Source: Aquisphaera giovannonii
Lineage (GTDB): Bacteria; Planctomycetota; Planctomycetia; Isosphaerales; Isosphaeraceae
Direction: 5' to 3'
Assembly: GCF_008087625.1 (NCBI RefSeq)
Contig: NZ_CP042997.1
Location: forward strand, 3,224,001-3,288,000
Length of the DNA: 64,000 nucleotides
The position numbers were made by a program, and so were the translations under genes. Positions 45,987 to 53,738 of the stretch are shown here, one piece after another. The notes under the pieces are model-generated. The model did no database searches and had not been told where the DNA came from. It saw only the letters and a program-made list of their open reading frames with translations. Each line of letters starts with the position of its first letter. Position 1 is the first letter of the stretch.

Positions 45987-46524
45987 GCGGGCCGGCCTCC
46001 CCTGGTTCCCGGAGGCGCCTCTGGAGCGCGAGGATCAACTCCACCTGGCCGACCGGCCGGTTGGTGCGGCGGGCGATGAGGTCGGGCGTGGCGCCCGACT
46101 GGGCCATCTCGCGGATGTCGGCGTGGCGGAGGGAGAGCCCCTCGGCCGGATCCGGAGGCGCCTGGGGAGGGCCCGCGGCCGAGATGCCGAGGTCGGGCAC
46201 TTCGATCAGCGTCGGCCCGATGCCCGATCCCGATCCGTCCTGGGCCCCGGCGGGGGCGACCCGCGCGACCAGCCGCGGGCCCGATACGGTCGGCCCGGCC
46301 CGACGGGCCGCGGCCCCGCTGACGACGGTCGAGGTGGTCGCGGCGAGGCGGGCCTCGACGAGCTGGAGGCGTCGCGAGAGGTCCTGGATGCGATCGCCGG
46401 CATGGGCGTTCGCCCGCCGCAGTTCTCGGAGTGCCGCCCGCCCCCGGACCCCGGCCGCGACCAGCCCGGCAAGGAGCAGCCCGACGAGGGGCACGAAGAT
46501 CATCGTCCCGTAATGACCCGCCAT
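45970..46524 (-). CDS. Membrane-anchored coiled-coil protein of unknown function
   Basis: A 184-residue protein. An N-terminal TM helix (TMIFVPLVGLLLAGLVAAGV) is followed by a coiled coil (ALRELRRANAHAGDRIQDLS, RRLQLVEARLA), a linker, and a helical end (LRHADIREMAQSGATPDLIA, TNRPVGQVELILALQRR) that looks like a helix-turn-helix-type protein-binding tail. First gene of the three-gene operon with the glycosyltransferase. Confidence 0.68.
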   Translation of the reverse strand: MAGHYGTMIFVPLVGLLLAGLVAAGVRGRAALRELRRANAHAGDRIQDLSRRLQLVEARLAATTSTVVSGAAARRAGPTVSGPRLVARVAPAGAQDGSGSGIGPTLIEVPDLGISAAGPPQAPPDPAEGLSLRHADIREMAQSGATPDLIARRTNRPVGQVELILALQRRLREPGEAGPHARPE

Positions 46525-46569
46525 CGCGGCCCCCTCCCTGGCGACGAATCCGACGTACGCCGCCCCCGT

Positions 46570-47883
46570 TCAGTGCGGATGTTCGTGGGTATCGTCGTGG
46601 TCGCCCGAGCCATGGTTTCCGTGGCCCCCCTCGTCCGGATTAGGATCGTAAGGATGGGCGGGCTGGGCCGCATGCACCCCGGAGGATGGCTGCGGCTGCG
46701 CCTCCGCGGCCTCACCCTGCGCCCGCGCTCGATAGGCCGCGTTCGCGGCGTCGAAGACCTCGCGCAGGGCGACGTCGTGGGCGGACGCCGCGCGGGCACA
46801 GTCGTCGTATTCGGGGCTGAAGGTGGGCGGACGGTTCTCGATCCAGCCGAGCTTGCCGCGGATCGGGCCGAACGGGGTCTCCACCTCCGTCGCCTGCCGC
46901 TTCAGCTTGTGGCGGCTGACGGGGTAGCGGCGGATGCCCAGCGTGGCGGTCTCCCGGAAGAGGATCTCCTCCATGGCCGGGATCTTCGGCTCGTCGCACA
47001 GGACGCTGATCATCACGGCCGGCCGGTTCTTCTTCATCTGGATGGGCGTGACGAAGGCGTCCAGCGCCCCGGCTTCCATCAGCTTGATCGTCGTGTAGCC
47101 GACCACCTCGCCCGGCAGGTCGTCGAGGTTCGTCTCGAGGACCCAGATGCGGTCGCCCGAGGGGGGAAGGTTCACGGTGCCGACGAAGAGCCGCAGGACA
47201 TTGGCCTGCTCGGGCAGGTCGCGCGTCCCGGCGCCCAGGCCGATCGACTCGATCGTGATGGCGGGCAGGGGGCCGAACCGCTCGACGATCGTGGCGAGGA
47301 TGGCCGCGCCGGTGGGCGTGGTCAGCTCGCACTCGGCCGGGGATTCGGCCAGGGGCACCCCCTTGAGGATCTCCGCCGTCGCCGGCGCGGGCAGGGCCAT
47401 CCGCCCATGGGCCGCCCGGATCCAGCCCCTCCCGGGCGGCACGGGGCTGGCCTCGAATCGGTCGACGCCGAGTAGGTCCAGGCCGACGGCCGAGCCGACG
47501 ATGTCCATGATCGAGTCGAGCGCGCCGACCTCGTGGAAATGGATCTTCGCCAGCTCGGTCCCGTGCACCCTCGCCTCGGCCTCGCCGAGCTTGAGGAAGA
47601 TCTTCCTGGCGAGGTCCTTCTGCGAGTCCGTCAGCCGGCCCTTGTCGATGATGGCCTCGATGTGGTGCCAGTGGCGGTGCGCGTGCTCGCGGGGCGTCTC
47701 CACCTTCGCGTGGGTGGCGCGGAAGCCCCCCTTGCGGACGGTCTCGAACGAGAGGCTGCCGGGCAGCCCGAGGCTCGCCACGGCCCCCTCGATGGCCCGA
47801 TGGTCCACGCCGGCATCGACCAGGGCCCCCAGGGTCATGTCTCCCGAGATGCCGCTGAAGCAGTCAAAATAGCCGACGCGCAC
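46570..47883 (-). CDS. larC: Nickel-pincer cofactor synthase LarC
   Basis: A 437-residue protein that inserts nickel into the pyridinium dithiocarboxylate scaffold of lactate-racemase-type cofactors (TIGR00299/DUF111). The start GTG at 47883 is followed immediately by VGYFDCFSGISGDMTLGALV, the family's N-terminal signature; GGGGG lies a few bases upstream. HRHWHHIEAIID, EVGALDSIMDIVGSAVGLDL, SPVPPGRG and PTGAAIL are all conserved. The C-terminus is His-rich (HGNHGSGDHDDTHEHPH), a plausible nickel store. No larA, larB or larE lies next to it, so the partner enzymes must be elsewhere. Confidence 0.93.
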   Translation of the reverse strand: MRVGYFDCFSGISGDMTLGALVDAGVDHRAIEGAVASLGLPGSLSFETVRKGGFRATHAKVETPREHAHRHWHHIEAIIDKGRLTDSQKDLARKIFLKLGEAEARVHGTELAKIHFHEVGALDSIMDIVGSAVGLDLLGVDRFEASPVPPGRGWIRAAHGRMALPAPATAEILKGVPLAESPAECELTTPTGAAILATIVERFGPLPAITIESIGLGAGTRDLPEQANVLRLFVGTVNLPPSGDRIWVLETNLDDLPGEVVGYTTIKLMEAGALDAFVTPIQMKKNRPAVMISVLCDEPKIPAMEEILFRETATLGIRRYPVSRHKLKRQATEVETPFGPIRGKLGWIENRPPTFSPEYDDCARAASAHDVALREVFDAANAAYRARAQGEAAEAQPQPSSGVHAAQPAHPYDPNPDEGGHGNHGSGDHDDTHEHPH

Positions 47884-48143
47884 GCACTTGCCCCCGTTGC
47901 CCAAAGTCAATCCGGCGAGACGGATGCCATTCTAACCGACGGGGGATCCGGGGCAAGGCCGTTCGACTCTCCGGCGGGCCGCGGATGCGACGGGCGAGGC
48001 GTCGCGGTGGCCGTCCAGGCCCGTCGACCGGTCGAGACCCTCCGGCACCCGGCGGCGGGAAAACCGAGAAACCTGGGACAGTCGTCGCTGGGCGGCGTCT
48101 TAGGGTTGAAAAGTCAGGGCAGGGGCCGGAGGACGGCGACCCG

Positions 48144-48650
48144 ATGGAACCGGAACGACTGGGCGAGCTCCTGGATCGTCACGCCGCAGCGCTCGAGCTG
48201 TTCGCTCGGCAGTGGTGCGACACGCCGGAGGACGTCGTCCAGGATGCCTTCCTCAAGCTCGCCGCCCTTCCGACGCCGCCGGACGAGCCCGCCGCCTGGC
48301 TCTTCCGCGTCGTCCGCAACGGGGCCATGGACGCCTCCCGCGCCGCCCGCCGGCGCCGGAAGCACGAGGCCCTCGCGACCCGCTCGGCCGCCTGGTTCGA
48401 GGGCCCCGATTCGGACCGCCCCGTCGGGACCATCGACCCCGAGGACGCGGCCGACGCCCTCCGCGCCCTGCCGGACGAGGAGCGTGAGGTCATCGTCGCC
48501 CACCTCTGGGGCGGGCTCTCGTTCGACCAGGTCGCCGGCCTGATCTCCGGTTCGTCGAGCACGGCCCATCGGCTCTATTCCCGTGGACTCTCCGCCCTTC
48601 GCGAACGATTGGGGGTGACATGCCGCAAGACGCGCCGGAACCCGAGCTGA
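48144..48650 (+). CDS. ECF-type sigma factor
   Basis: A 168-residue short sigma-70 family protein. Region 2 reads LFARQWCDTPEDVVQDAFLK and PAAWLFRVVRNGAMDASRAA; region 4 reads LPDEEREVIVAHLWGGLSFD and GSSSTAHRLYSRGLSALRER. The start ATG 48144 was chosen because region 2 then has the normal distance from the N-terminus. Its stop overlaps the next start by 31 bases, a common arrangement for an ECF sigma and its membrane partner. It likely controls this operon, but the -35/-10 it uses cannot be deduced. Confidence 0.92.
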   Translation: MEPERLGELLDRHAAALELFARQWCDTPEDVVQDAFLKLAALPTPPDEPAAWLFRVVRNGAMDASRAARRRRKHEALATRSAAWFEGPDSDRPVGTIDPEDAADALRALPDEEREVIVAHLWGGLSFDQVAGLISGSSSTAHRLYSRGLSALRERLGVTCRKTRRNPS

Positions 48651-49159
48651 GCGAGATCGCCGCCGAGCTCGGCAAGCTGGCCCCCGCCGGGAGCCGGGTC
48701 AACCGCGATCGCCTGATGTACGAGGCCGGCTTCGCGGCCGGACGCACCTCCGCCCGGGGGAGGCGTGGCTGGGCCTGGCCGTCCGTGGCCGCGGCCCTCG
48801 CCTTCGCGGTGGTCGCCGAGTCGGCCGCCCTGGCCGTCCGTCGCGAGCCCCGCGTGGTCGTCGTCGAGCGGAGGATCCCTACGCCCGACCTTGGCCCCGG
48901 GAGTCCCCCCCGGGACGGAAGCCTCGCCCAGGTCCGCACCGGCGGGCCGACGGCTGTCCCCGACGCAAGCGACGACCCGGGCGAGCCCCGACGCCCCCGT
49001 CGTCGGGCCCTCGACTGGACTCTCGATACGATGCCGGGGCCCACCCCGCTCCTCAGCCGCGCCGAGGCCGCCTCGGGTCGGGGGCTGGACCGCTCCCCCG
49101 GCAGCTCGCTCCGTCGCGTCGATACCCCCAGACTACTCCAGACCGGAGGCCCGTCGTGA
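48620..49159 (+). CDS. Membrane protein partner of the ECF sigma factor (anti-sigma-like)
   Basis: A 179-residue protein. The N-terminal ~50 residues are soluble (PEPELSEIAAELGKLAPAGS, RDRLMYEAGFAAGR), then one TM helix (WPSVAAALAFAVVAESAALAV), then a Pro/Arg-rich outer part. The size and topology match the small membrane proteins that usually accompany planctomycete ECF factors and may restrain them; no zinc-binding ZAS motif is visible, so anti-sigma activity is inferred from position. Its stop overlaps the next start as GTGA. Confidence 0.75.
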   Translation: MPQDAPEPELSEIAAELGKLAPAGSRVNRDRLMYEAGFAAGRTSARGRRGWAWPSVAAALAFAVVAESAALAVRREPRVVVVERRIPTPDLGPGSPPRDGSLAQVRTGGPTAVPDASDDPGEPRRPRRRALDWTLDTMPGPTPLLSRAEAASGRGLDRSPGSSLRRVDTPRLLQTGGPS

Positions 49160-52100
49160 AACGTTCCGTGATCCCACTGTTCGGCCTGTCGATGGCGATC
49201 GTCGCCGCGAACGCCTTCGGCGGCCAGGAGCCCGGGAGTGCGCCCATGGTGGTCGCCCTGAGGCCCACGTCCGCCCCCGTTCCGGCGCTCAAATACCTGC
49301 TCATCCCGGCCAGGCACGAGCAGCAACCCGGGAACGCGGCCGTCTTCTACCATCGCGCGGTGGAGCGGCTCATCGAGATCAATCTCCGCGTCCAGCTCCA
49401 GGCGGCGACGCAGAAGCAGGCGAGCAAGGCCCAGGCGAGCCAGGAGGCCGTGGCGTCCTGGCTGGAGATGCCGATCGCCGAGTTGCCCCGCGAGGAGGTG
49501 CGGAACTACCTGGCGATCTACGATTTCTGCCTCAACGAGGCCGACCTCGGCAGCGTGCGAGAGACGTGCGACTGGGAATACGGTCACCGCGTCGTCGGCT
49601 TCACGCTGGTTATCGGCGAGCTCCAGGAGATGCGCCAGATTGGCCGCCTGATCGCGCTCAAGGCCAGGCTGGAGATCGCGGAAGGCCACTTCGATTCCGC
49701 GGTCCACTGGCTCCGGACCGGCTTCGCCGTGGCCGACCACCTGACGCGGGCACCCATCATGATCCCGATGCTGATCGGGGGCACGGTCGTGTCCAGCCTG
49801 AGGGTACCGCTCCTGGACCTCTGCCAGGCACCCGGGGCGCCGAACCTGTACTGGGCCCTCGCCAACCTGCCCAGGCCCTTCCTCGACATCCGGCCCTCGC
49901 TGGACGGCGAGCGGTTCGCCCTCGAGCAGGAATTCCCGGAGCTCCGGCAGCTCGATTCCGGCGCGTGGACGGTCGACCGTGCCCGCGCCTTCGCCGACGA
50001 CATCAGCCGCCGCTTCACCCGGTTCGCCGACGACTGGGTGCGGTTCTCGAATCGTGACACCCCCACCCCGCTGGAGAACCTGGCCGACCGCCTCGTCTTC
50101 GCGTCTGTGGTGGGGCGGAACTACCCCGAGGCCAAGCGTCGGCTCATCGAGAAGGGCCGCCCCGCCGCGACCGTCGAGGCCATGCCCGCCGTCCAGGTCG
50201 TGGCGCTGGATTCCTACCTCCTCTACGAGCAGGCGCGCGACGACCTGTTCAAGTGGGCCGGCCTCCCCTACGTCCAGGCGTGGGAGGGGATGCAGCGCCA
50301 GGGCATCGACTGGGCGATGCTCAGGAACGGCATCCCGTTCGTGGCCATGCTGCCCGCCATGCAGTCCGGCGTCATGGTCCCCTCCCGGGTCCAGCGAGAG
50401 ATCGACCTGGTCCAGATCCTGGAGGCCCTGAGCCTCCACGCGTCGAAGAACGGCGGGGCCCTGCCGCCGAGCCTCGAGGCGATGAAGGACGTGCCCGTCC
50501 CCGCGGACCCCCTGACGGGCAAGCCCTACGAGTACGCCCTCCAGGGAGATACCGCCACCCTCACTGCCCCCGCGCCCGCCGGCTACCCGAACGAGCCTCC
50601 TTACCTGCTCAAGTACGCCGTGAAGCTGTCGCAGACGGTCGGCGCGCGAGAGCCTTCCCCGAAGGATGACGACATGGCGACGATCCTGCCCCTCGTCCTC
50701 GCGCTGGCGACGACGGCTTTCGCCCCGGGTGACGATCCCCGAGCCCGGGCCATCGCCCCGTTCCTGGACCCCGACGTCGTGGCGGTCGGCCGGGTGGACG
50801 TCGTCCGGCTGGACGCAGGCCGGCTCCTGCACGGCTGGATCGCGAACCGGGAGCAGGCCGACGGGCTATCCGGGGCCGTCGGCACCTGGATCGACGCCCT
50901 CCGCAAGGCGGGTGCCGGCGACGTCTACGTCCTCTTCGACCTGCCGGACCTCTCGCGAGGTCCGTCCTCGCCGCCTTCGGTCGTTGTGCCCTTGCCGGAG
51001 GGTGCGGACGCCAAGGCCATCGGCGACCTCTTCCGCCGCGGCGGGCCCGCCAATGGGCCCGCCTGGGAGGCCAGCGAGGTTGTCCACGGCGCCGTCTTCG
51101 CCGGGACCAGGGCCAGGCTGGAGCGGGTACGCAAGTCGGCCGCGTCGGCCCGGCCCGAGCTGTCCGAGGCCATGGCCAGCCTGGGCGACTCGGTCGCGGA
51201 CCTCGTCGTCATCCCCAGCGCAGACACGCGACGGGTCCTGGAGGAGATGATCCCCGCGCTGCCGTCCGAGCTGGGCGGGGGGCCGATCACGTCCCTGACC
51301 AGGGGCATCCCCTGGGCCGCCGCCGGCCTCTCCGCCGGGGAGGAGCCGCGCATCCAGATCATCGTCCGCGGGCAGGACGCGGCGGCCCTCAAGGCCATGG
51401 CGGATCTGGGGCAGGGGGTCCGGAAGCTCGTCGGCGAATCCCCGACGATTGCGCAGTACGCGCCCGAGATCGCGGGCATCCTGGAGGCGATCAAGCCCGC
51501 CGCGGGTGCCGACCGGGTCACATTGACCCTCGAGCCCGCGAAGGCCGCCGTCGTGGCACGCGGCATCCTGCTGCCGGCCCGGCAGAACGCCTCGCGGCAG
51601 GTGTGCGTGAACCACCTGAAGCAGATCGGCCTGGCCATGCACAACTATCATTCCCTGCATAAGGCCTTCCCGCCCGCGTACACGACGGACCCGGCCGGAA
51701 AGCCGCTGCTGAGCTGGCGCGTCCTGATCCTGCCGTTCCTGGAGCAGGAGGCCCTCTTCAAGGAGTTCCACCTCGACGAGGCATGGGACAGCCCCCACAA
51801 CCGCACCCTGATCGAACGCATCCCGGAGGTCTACCGCTGCGCCGGCCTCGGGGACAACCCGCCGCCGGCCGGGAAGACGAGCTACCTGACGCCTCGCGGC
51901 GAGGCGACCATCTTCCCCGGCGCGACGGCGACGGACCTCAAGTCGATCACGGACGGCACCTCGAACACCATCTTCGTCCTGGATGTCCCCAACGATCGCT
52001 CCGTCACCTGGACGAAGCCGGACGACTGGGAGGTCGCGGCCGGCCTCGACGCGAAGGCCATCCTCAGTCGCCACCCGGGCGGCTCCGAAGTCCTCATGGC

Positions 52101-52206
52101 CGACGGCTCGGTCCGGTTCATCAAGGACGCAATCGCCGGGGAGACGCTCAGGAAGCTACTGACCCGGAACGACGGGGATGTCTTCTCCTGGGACGACGTA
52201 CCCTGA
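49156..52206 (+). CDS. Large secreted protein: unknown N-terminal half fused to a DUF1559 half
   Basis: A 1016-residue exported protein starting at GTG 49156. The first half has a signal peptide (IPLFGLSMAIVAANAFG) and a helical body (WLRTGFAVADHLTRAPIMIP, LEALSLHASKNGGALPPSLE) ending in a pseudopilin-type ALPPSLEAMKDVPVPADPLT. Residue 507 is Met (50674) followed by LPLVLALATTAFAPGDD, which is itself a signal-peptide-like start with AAGGA upstream. The second half contains QVCVNHLKQIGLAMHNYHS, DGTSNTIFVLDVPND and HPGGSEVLMADGSVRFIKD, the DUF1559 C-terminal H-x9-DG signature. It probably arose by loss of a stop between two secreted genes. Confidence 0.8.
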   Translation: MKRSVIPLFGLSMAIVAANAFGGQEPGSAPMVVALRPTSAPVPALKYLLIPARHEQQPGNAAVFYHRAVERLIEINLRVQLQAATQKQASKAQASQEAVASWLEMPIAELPREEVRNYLAIYDFCLNEADLGSVRETCDWEYGHRVVGFTLVIGELQEMRQIGRLIALKARLEIAEGHFDSAVHWLRTGFAVADHLTRAPIMIPMLIGGTVVSSLRVPLLDLCQAPGAPNLYWALANLPRPFLDIRPSLDGERFALEQEFPELRQLDSGAWTVDRARAFADDISRRFTRFADDWVRFSNRDTPTPLENLADRLVFASVVGRNYPEAKRRLIEKGRPAATVEAMPAVQVVALDSYLLYEQARDDLFKWAGLPYVQAWEGMQRQGIDWAMLRNGIPFVAMLPAMQSGVMVPSRVQREIDLVQILEALSLHASKNGGALPPSLEAMKDVPVPADPLTGKPYEYALQGDTATLTAPAPAGYPNEPPYLLKYAVKLSQTVGAREPSPKDDDMATILPLVLALATTAFAPGDDPRARAIAPFLDPDVVAVGRVDVVRLDAGRLLHGWIANREQADGLSGAVGTWIDALRKAGAGDVYVLFDLPDLSRGPSSPPSVVVPLPEGADAKAIGDLFRRGGPANGPAWEASEVVHGAVFAGTRARLERVRKSAASARPELSEAMASLGDSVADLVVIPSADTRRVLEEMIPALPSELGGGPITSLTRGIPWAAAGLSAGEEPRIQIIVRGQDAAALKAMADLGQGVRKLVGESPTIAQYAPEIAGILEAIKPAAGADRVTLTLEPAKAAVVARGILLPARQNASRQVCVNHLKQIGLAMHNYHSLHKAFPPAYTTDPAGKPLLSWRVLILPFLEQEALFKEFHLDEAWDSPHNRTLIERIPEVYRCAGLGDNPPPAGKTSYLTPRGEATIFPGATATDLKSITDGTSNTIFVLDVPNDRSVTWTKPDDWEVAAGLDAKAILSRHPGGSEVLMADGSVRFIKDAIAGETLRKLLTRNDGDVFSWDDVP

Positions 52207-52233
52207 CCCTCGACCGCGGACGACGCAGGCCCG

Positions 52234-52269
52234 GGCCCGGCGAGGAGGGGATGCTCCCCTCGCCGGGCC
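52234..52269. terminator. Strong hairpin between convergent genes
   Basis: GGCCCGGCG (52234-52242) pairs with CGCCGGGCC (52261-52269), and inside it AGGGGA with TCCCCT around the 3-nt loop TGC, with one AGG bulge: a 15-bp stem. It lies in the 66 bases between the stops of two convergent genes and could stop transcription from both sides. T-runs are short. Confidence 0.6.
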
Positions 52270-52272
52270 GCG

Positions 52273-52875
52273 TCATTTGAGGCCGACGGCCTTCCGGGCC
52301 AGGACCTTGTTGCTGTCGAAGGTGAAGGCCCCCAGCACGTCATTGAAGTTCTGCCGGTCGAGGAGCCTCGGATACAGCGCCTTCGCCGCGGCGACTCGCT
52401 TCTCGTCGAACGAAAAGGCCCTGATCAGGGCGGCGGCCTGGCGGCACGTGAGCGGCCGGGCCGTCGCGAAGTTCTCGATGAAGGTCAGCTTCCCGTCGTC
52501 GAAGGGCTCCTTCTTCAGGCCTTGCAAGAGCTTCTCGGATTCCGCGTCGGAGAGCGGCAGGGCGGAGGCCGTGACCGGGGCCGGCCGGACGCGAGAGAGC
52601 TCCTCCGCGAGTTCCCTGGCCTTGAGCTCCGCGCGGCTCAATCGAAGCTCGATCCGCTCGCGGAGGGCCCTGTCGCCGATCTTCCTGGCCTCGGCGGCCG
52701 CCTCGCGCAGGTCCTTGACGATCTCATCCGCGCGGACTTTTGCCTGCGCGGGCGTGATGGAAGCCGCCTCGCCCGATCCCGGTGCCGGCTGGCCGAAGCA
52801 TGCGGAATAGGGCGCCGAGAGGAGGCACGGGAGGACGAACAGTCGGGCCGGTGCCAGACCGAGTCGCATGATCAT
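52273..52875 (-). CDS. Secreted DUF4476 protein
   Basis: A 200-residue exported protein. The N-terminus MIMRLGLAPARLFVLPCLLS with a Cys near residue 26 could be a signal peptide or lipoprotein-type signal. A coiled-coil stretch follows (VRADEIVKDLREAAAEARKI). The DUF4476 region is at the C-terminus: EPFDDGKLTFIENFATARPL, RQAAALIRAFSFDEKRVAAA, NFNDVLGAFTFDSNKVLARK. Function unknown. Convergent with the large DUF1559 fusion gene. Confidence 0.82.
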   Translation of the reverse strand: MIMRLGLAPARLFVLPCLLSAPYSACFGQPAPGSGEAASITPAQAKVRADEIVKDLREAAAEARKIGDRALRERIELRLSRAELKARELAEELSRVRPAPVTASALPLSDAESEKLLQGLKKEPFDDGKLTFIENFATARPLTCRQAAALIRAFSFDEKRVAAAKALYPRLLDRQNFNDVLGAFTFDSNKVLARKAVGLK

Positions 52876-53090
52876 CGTCTTGACCTCGCGAATCGAGACC
52901 CTGGGATGTTAACGCGGCGATGGGGGCCATGCCCCCTCCCCATAATCATCCGCACGCCCGCGGGCCCGCACCCTGCGGAAAGTTTCGCCAGCCCGTCCGG
53001 GCCAGGGCACGCGGCGAGAGCTTCCGGGCGCCCCAGGGCCGGGAGGCCCGGGACGATGCCGGGTCCGAGGAAGCCTGCGTCGAGGAATCG

Positions 53091-53693
53091 TCACGACTTT
53101 GCAGGAGCGACCGGATCGCGACTCGGATCGGGCGCGGGGGGCGTCTCGGCGGTCTTCTGCAGGAATTCGACGATGTCGGGCCGGTCCCAGTCGCTCGCCC
53201 CGACCTCCGCGGACACGATGCGGCCGGCCGGGGACAGGATGAACGTGGCGGGGATGCCCTCGGTCTCGTAGGCCATGGGCACGTCGGTGGCGTGCAGGAA
53301 GGTCATAGGCCAGTTCTTGCCGCGGATGAAGTCGCTTACCTTGTCCCGGTCCCGGTCCAGCGACACGCAGACGAACTCGATGTTCTTGCCCTTGAGCATC
53401 TCCCTGCGGGCGAGGTCGGCGATGGACGGCATCTCGCGAACGCAAGGGGGACACCAGGTGGCCCAGACGTTGAGGAAGACGGTCTTGCCCCGGTACCTTT
53501 CCAGACTGACGGCCTGGCCCTGGAGATCCTCCATGGGCCAACGATACTCGGCGGGCCGGTCCATGGCCATTTCCGCGAGGTTGGGGCCCCGGCCCGGCAC
53601 GAAGAAGGTCAGGTAGACCACCCAGAAGGCGACGAAGACCAGGCCGATGATCAGCCAGGTCCGGTCGGGCCTCCTCGCACTCGCGTCGGTCAT
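53091..53693 (-). CDS. TlpA-family thiol-disulfide reductase
   Basis: A 200-residue membrane-anchored thioredoxin-like protein. Residues about 13-33 form the anchor (WLIIGLVFVAFWVVYLTFFV). The thioredoxin domain carries WATWCPPCVREMPSIADL with the CPPC active site, then MTFLHATDVPMAYETEGIPA with the cis-Pro, and GIPATFILSPAGRIVSAEVG. It likely reduces disulfides in exported proteins or in cytochrome assembly. Its stop is followed by an AT-poor gap; upstream sits the spermidine-synthase-like gene, 45 bases away, so they may be co-transcribed. Confidence 0.9.
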   Translation of the reverse strand: MTDASARRPDRTWLIIGLVFVAFWVVYLTFFVPGRGPNLAEMAMDRPAEYRWPMEDLQGQAVSLERYRGKTVFLNVWATWCPPCVREMPSIADLARREMLKGKNIEFVCVSLDRDRDKVSDFIRGKNWPMTFLHATDVPMAYETEGIPATFILSPAGRIVSAEVGASDWDRPDIVEFLQKTAETPPAPDPSRDPVAPAKS

Positions 53694-53738
53694 TCCAGCT
53701 CTCCCGGGCCGGGGCCGTGGATCCCTCCACGCCGCGGG

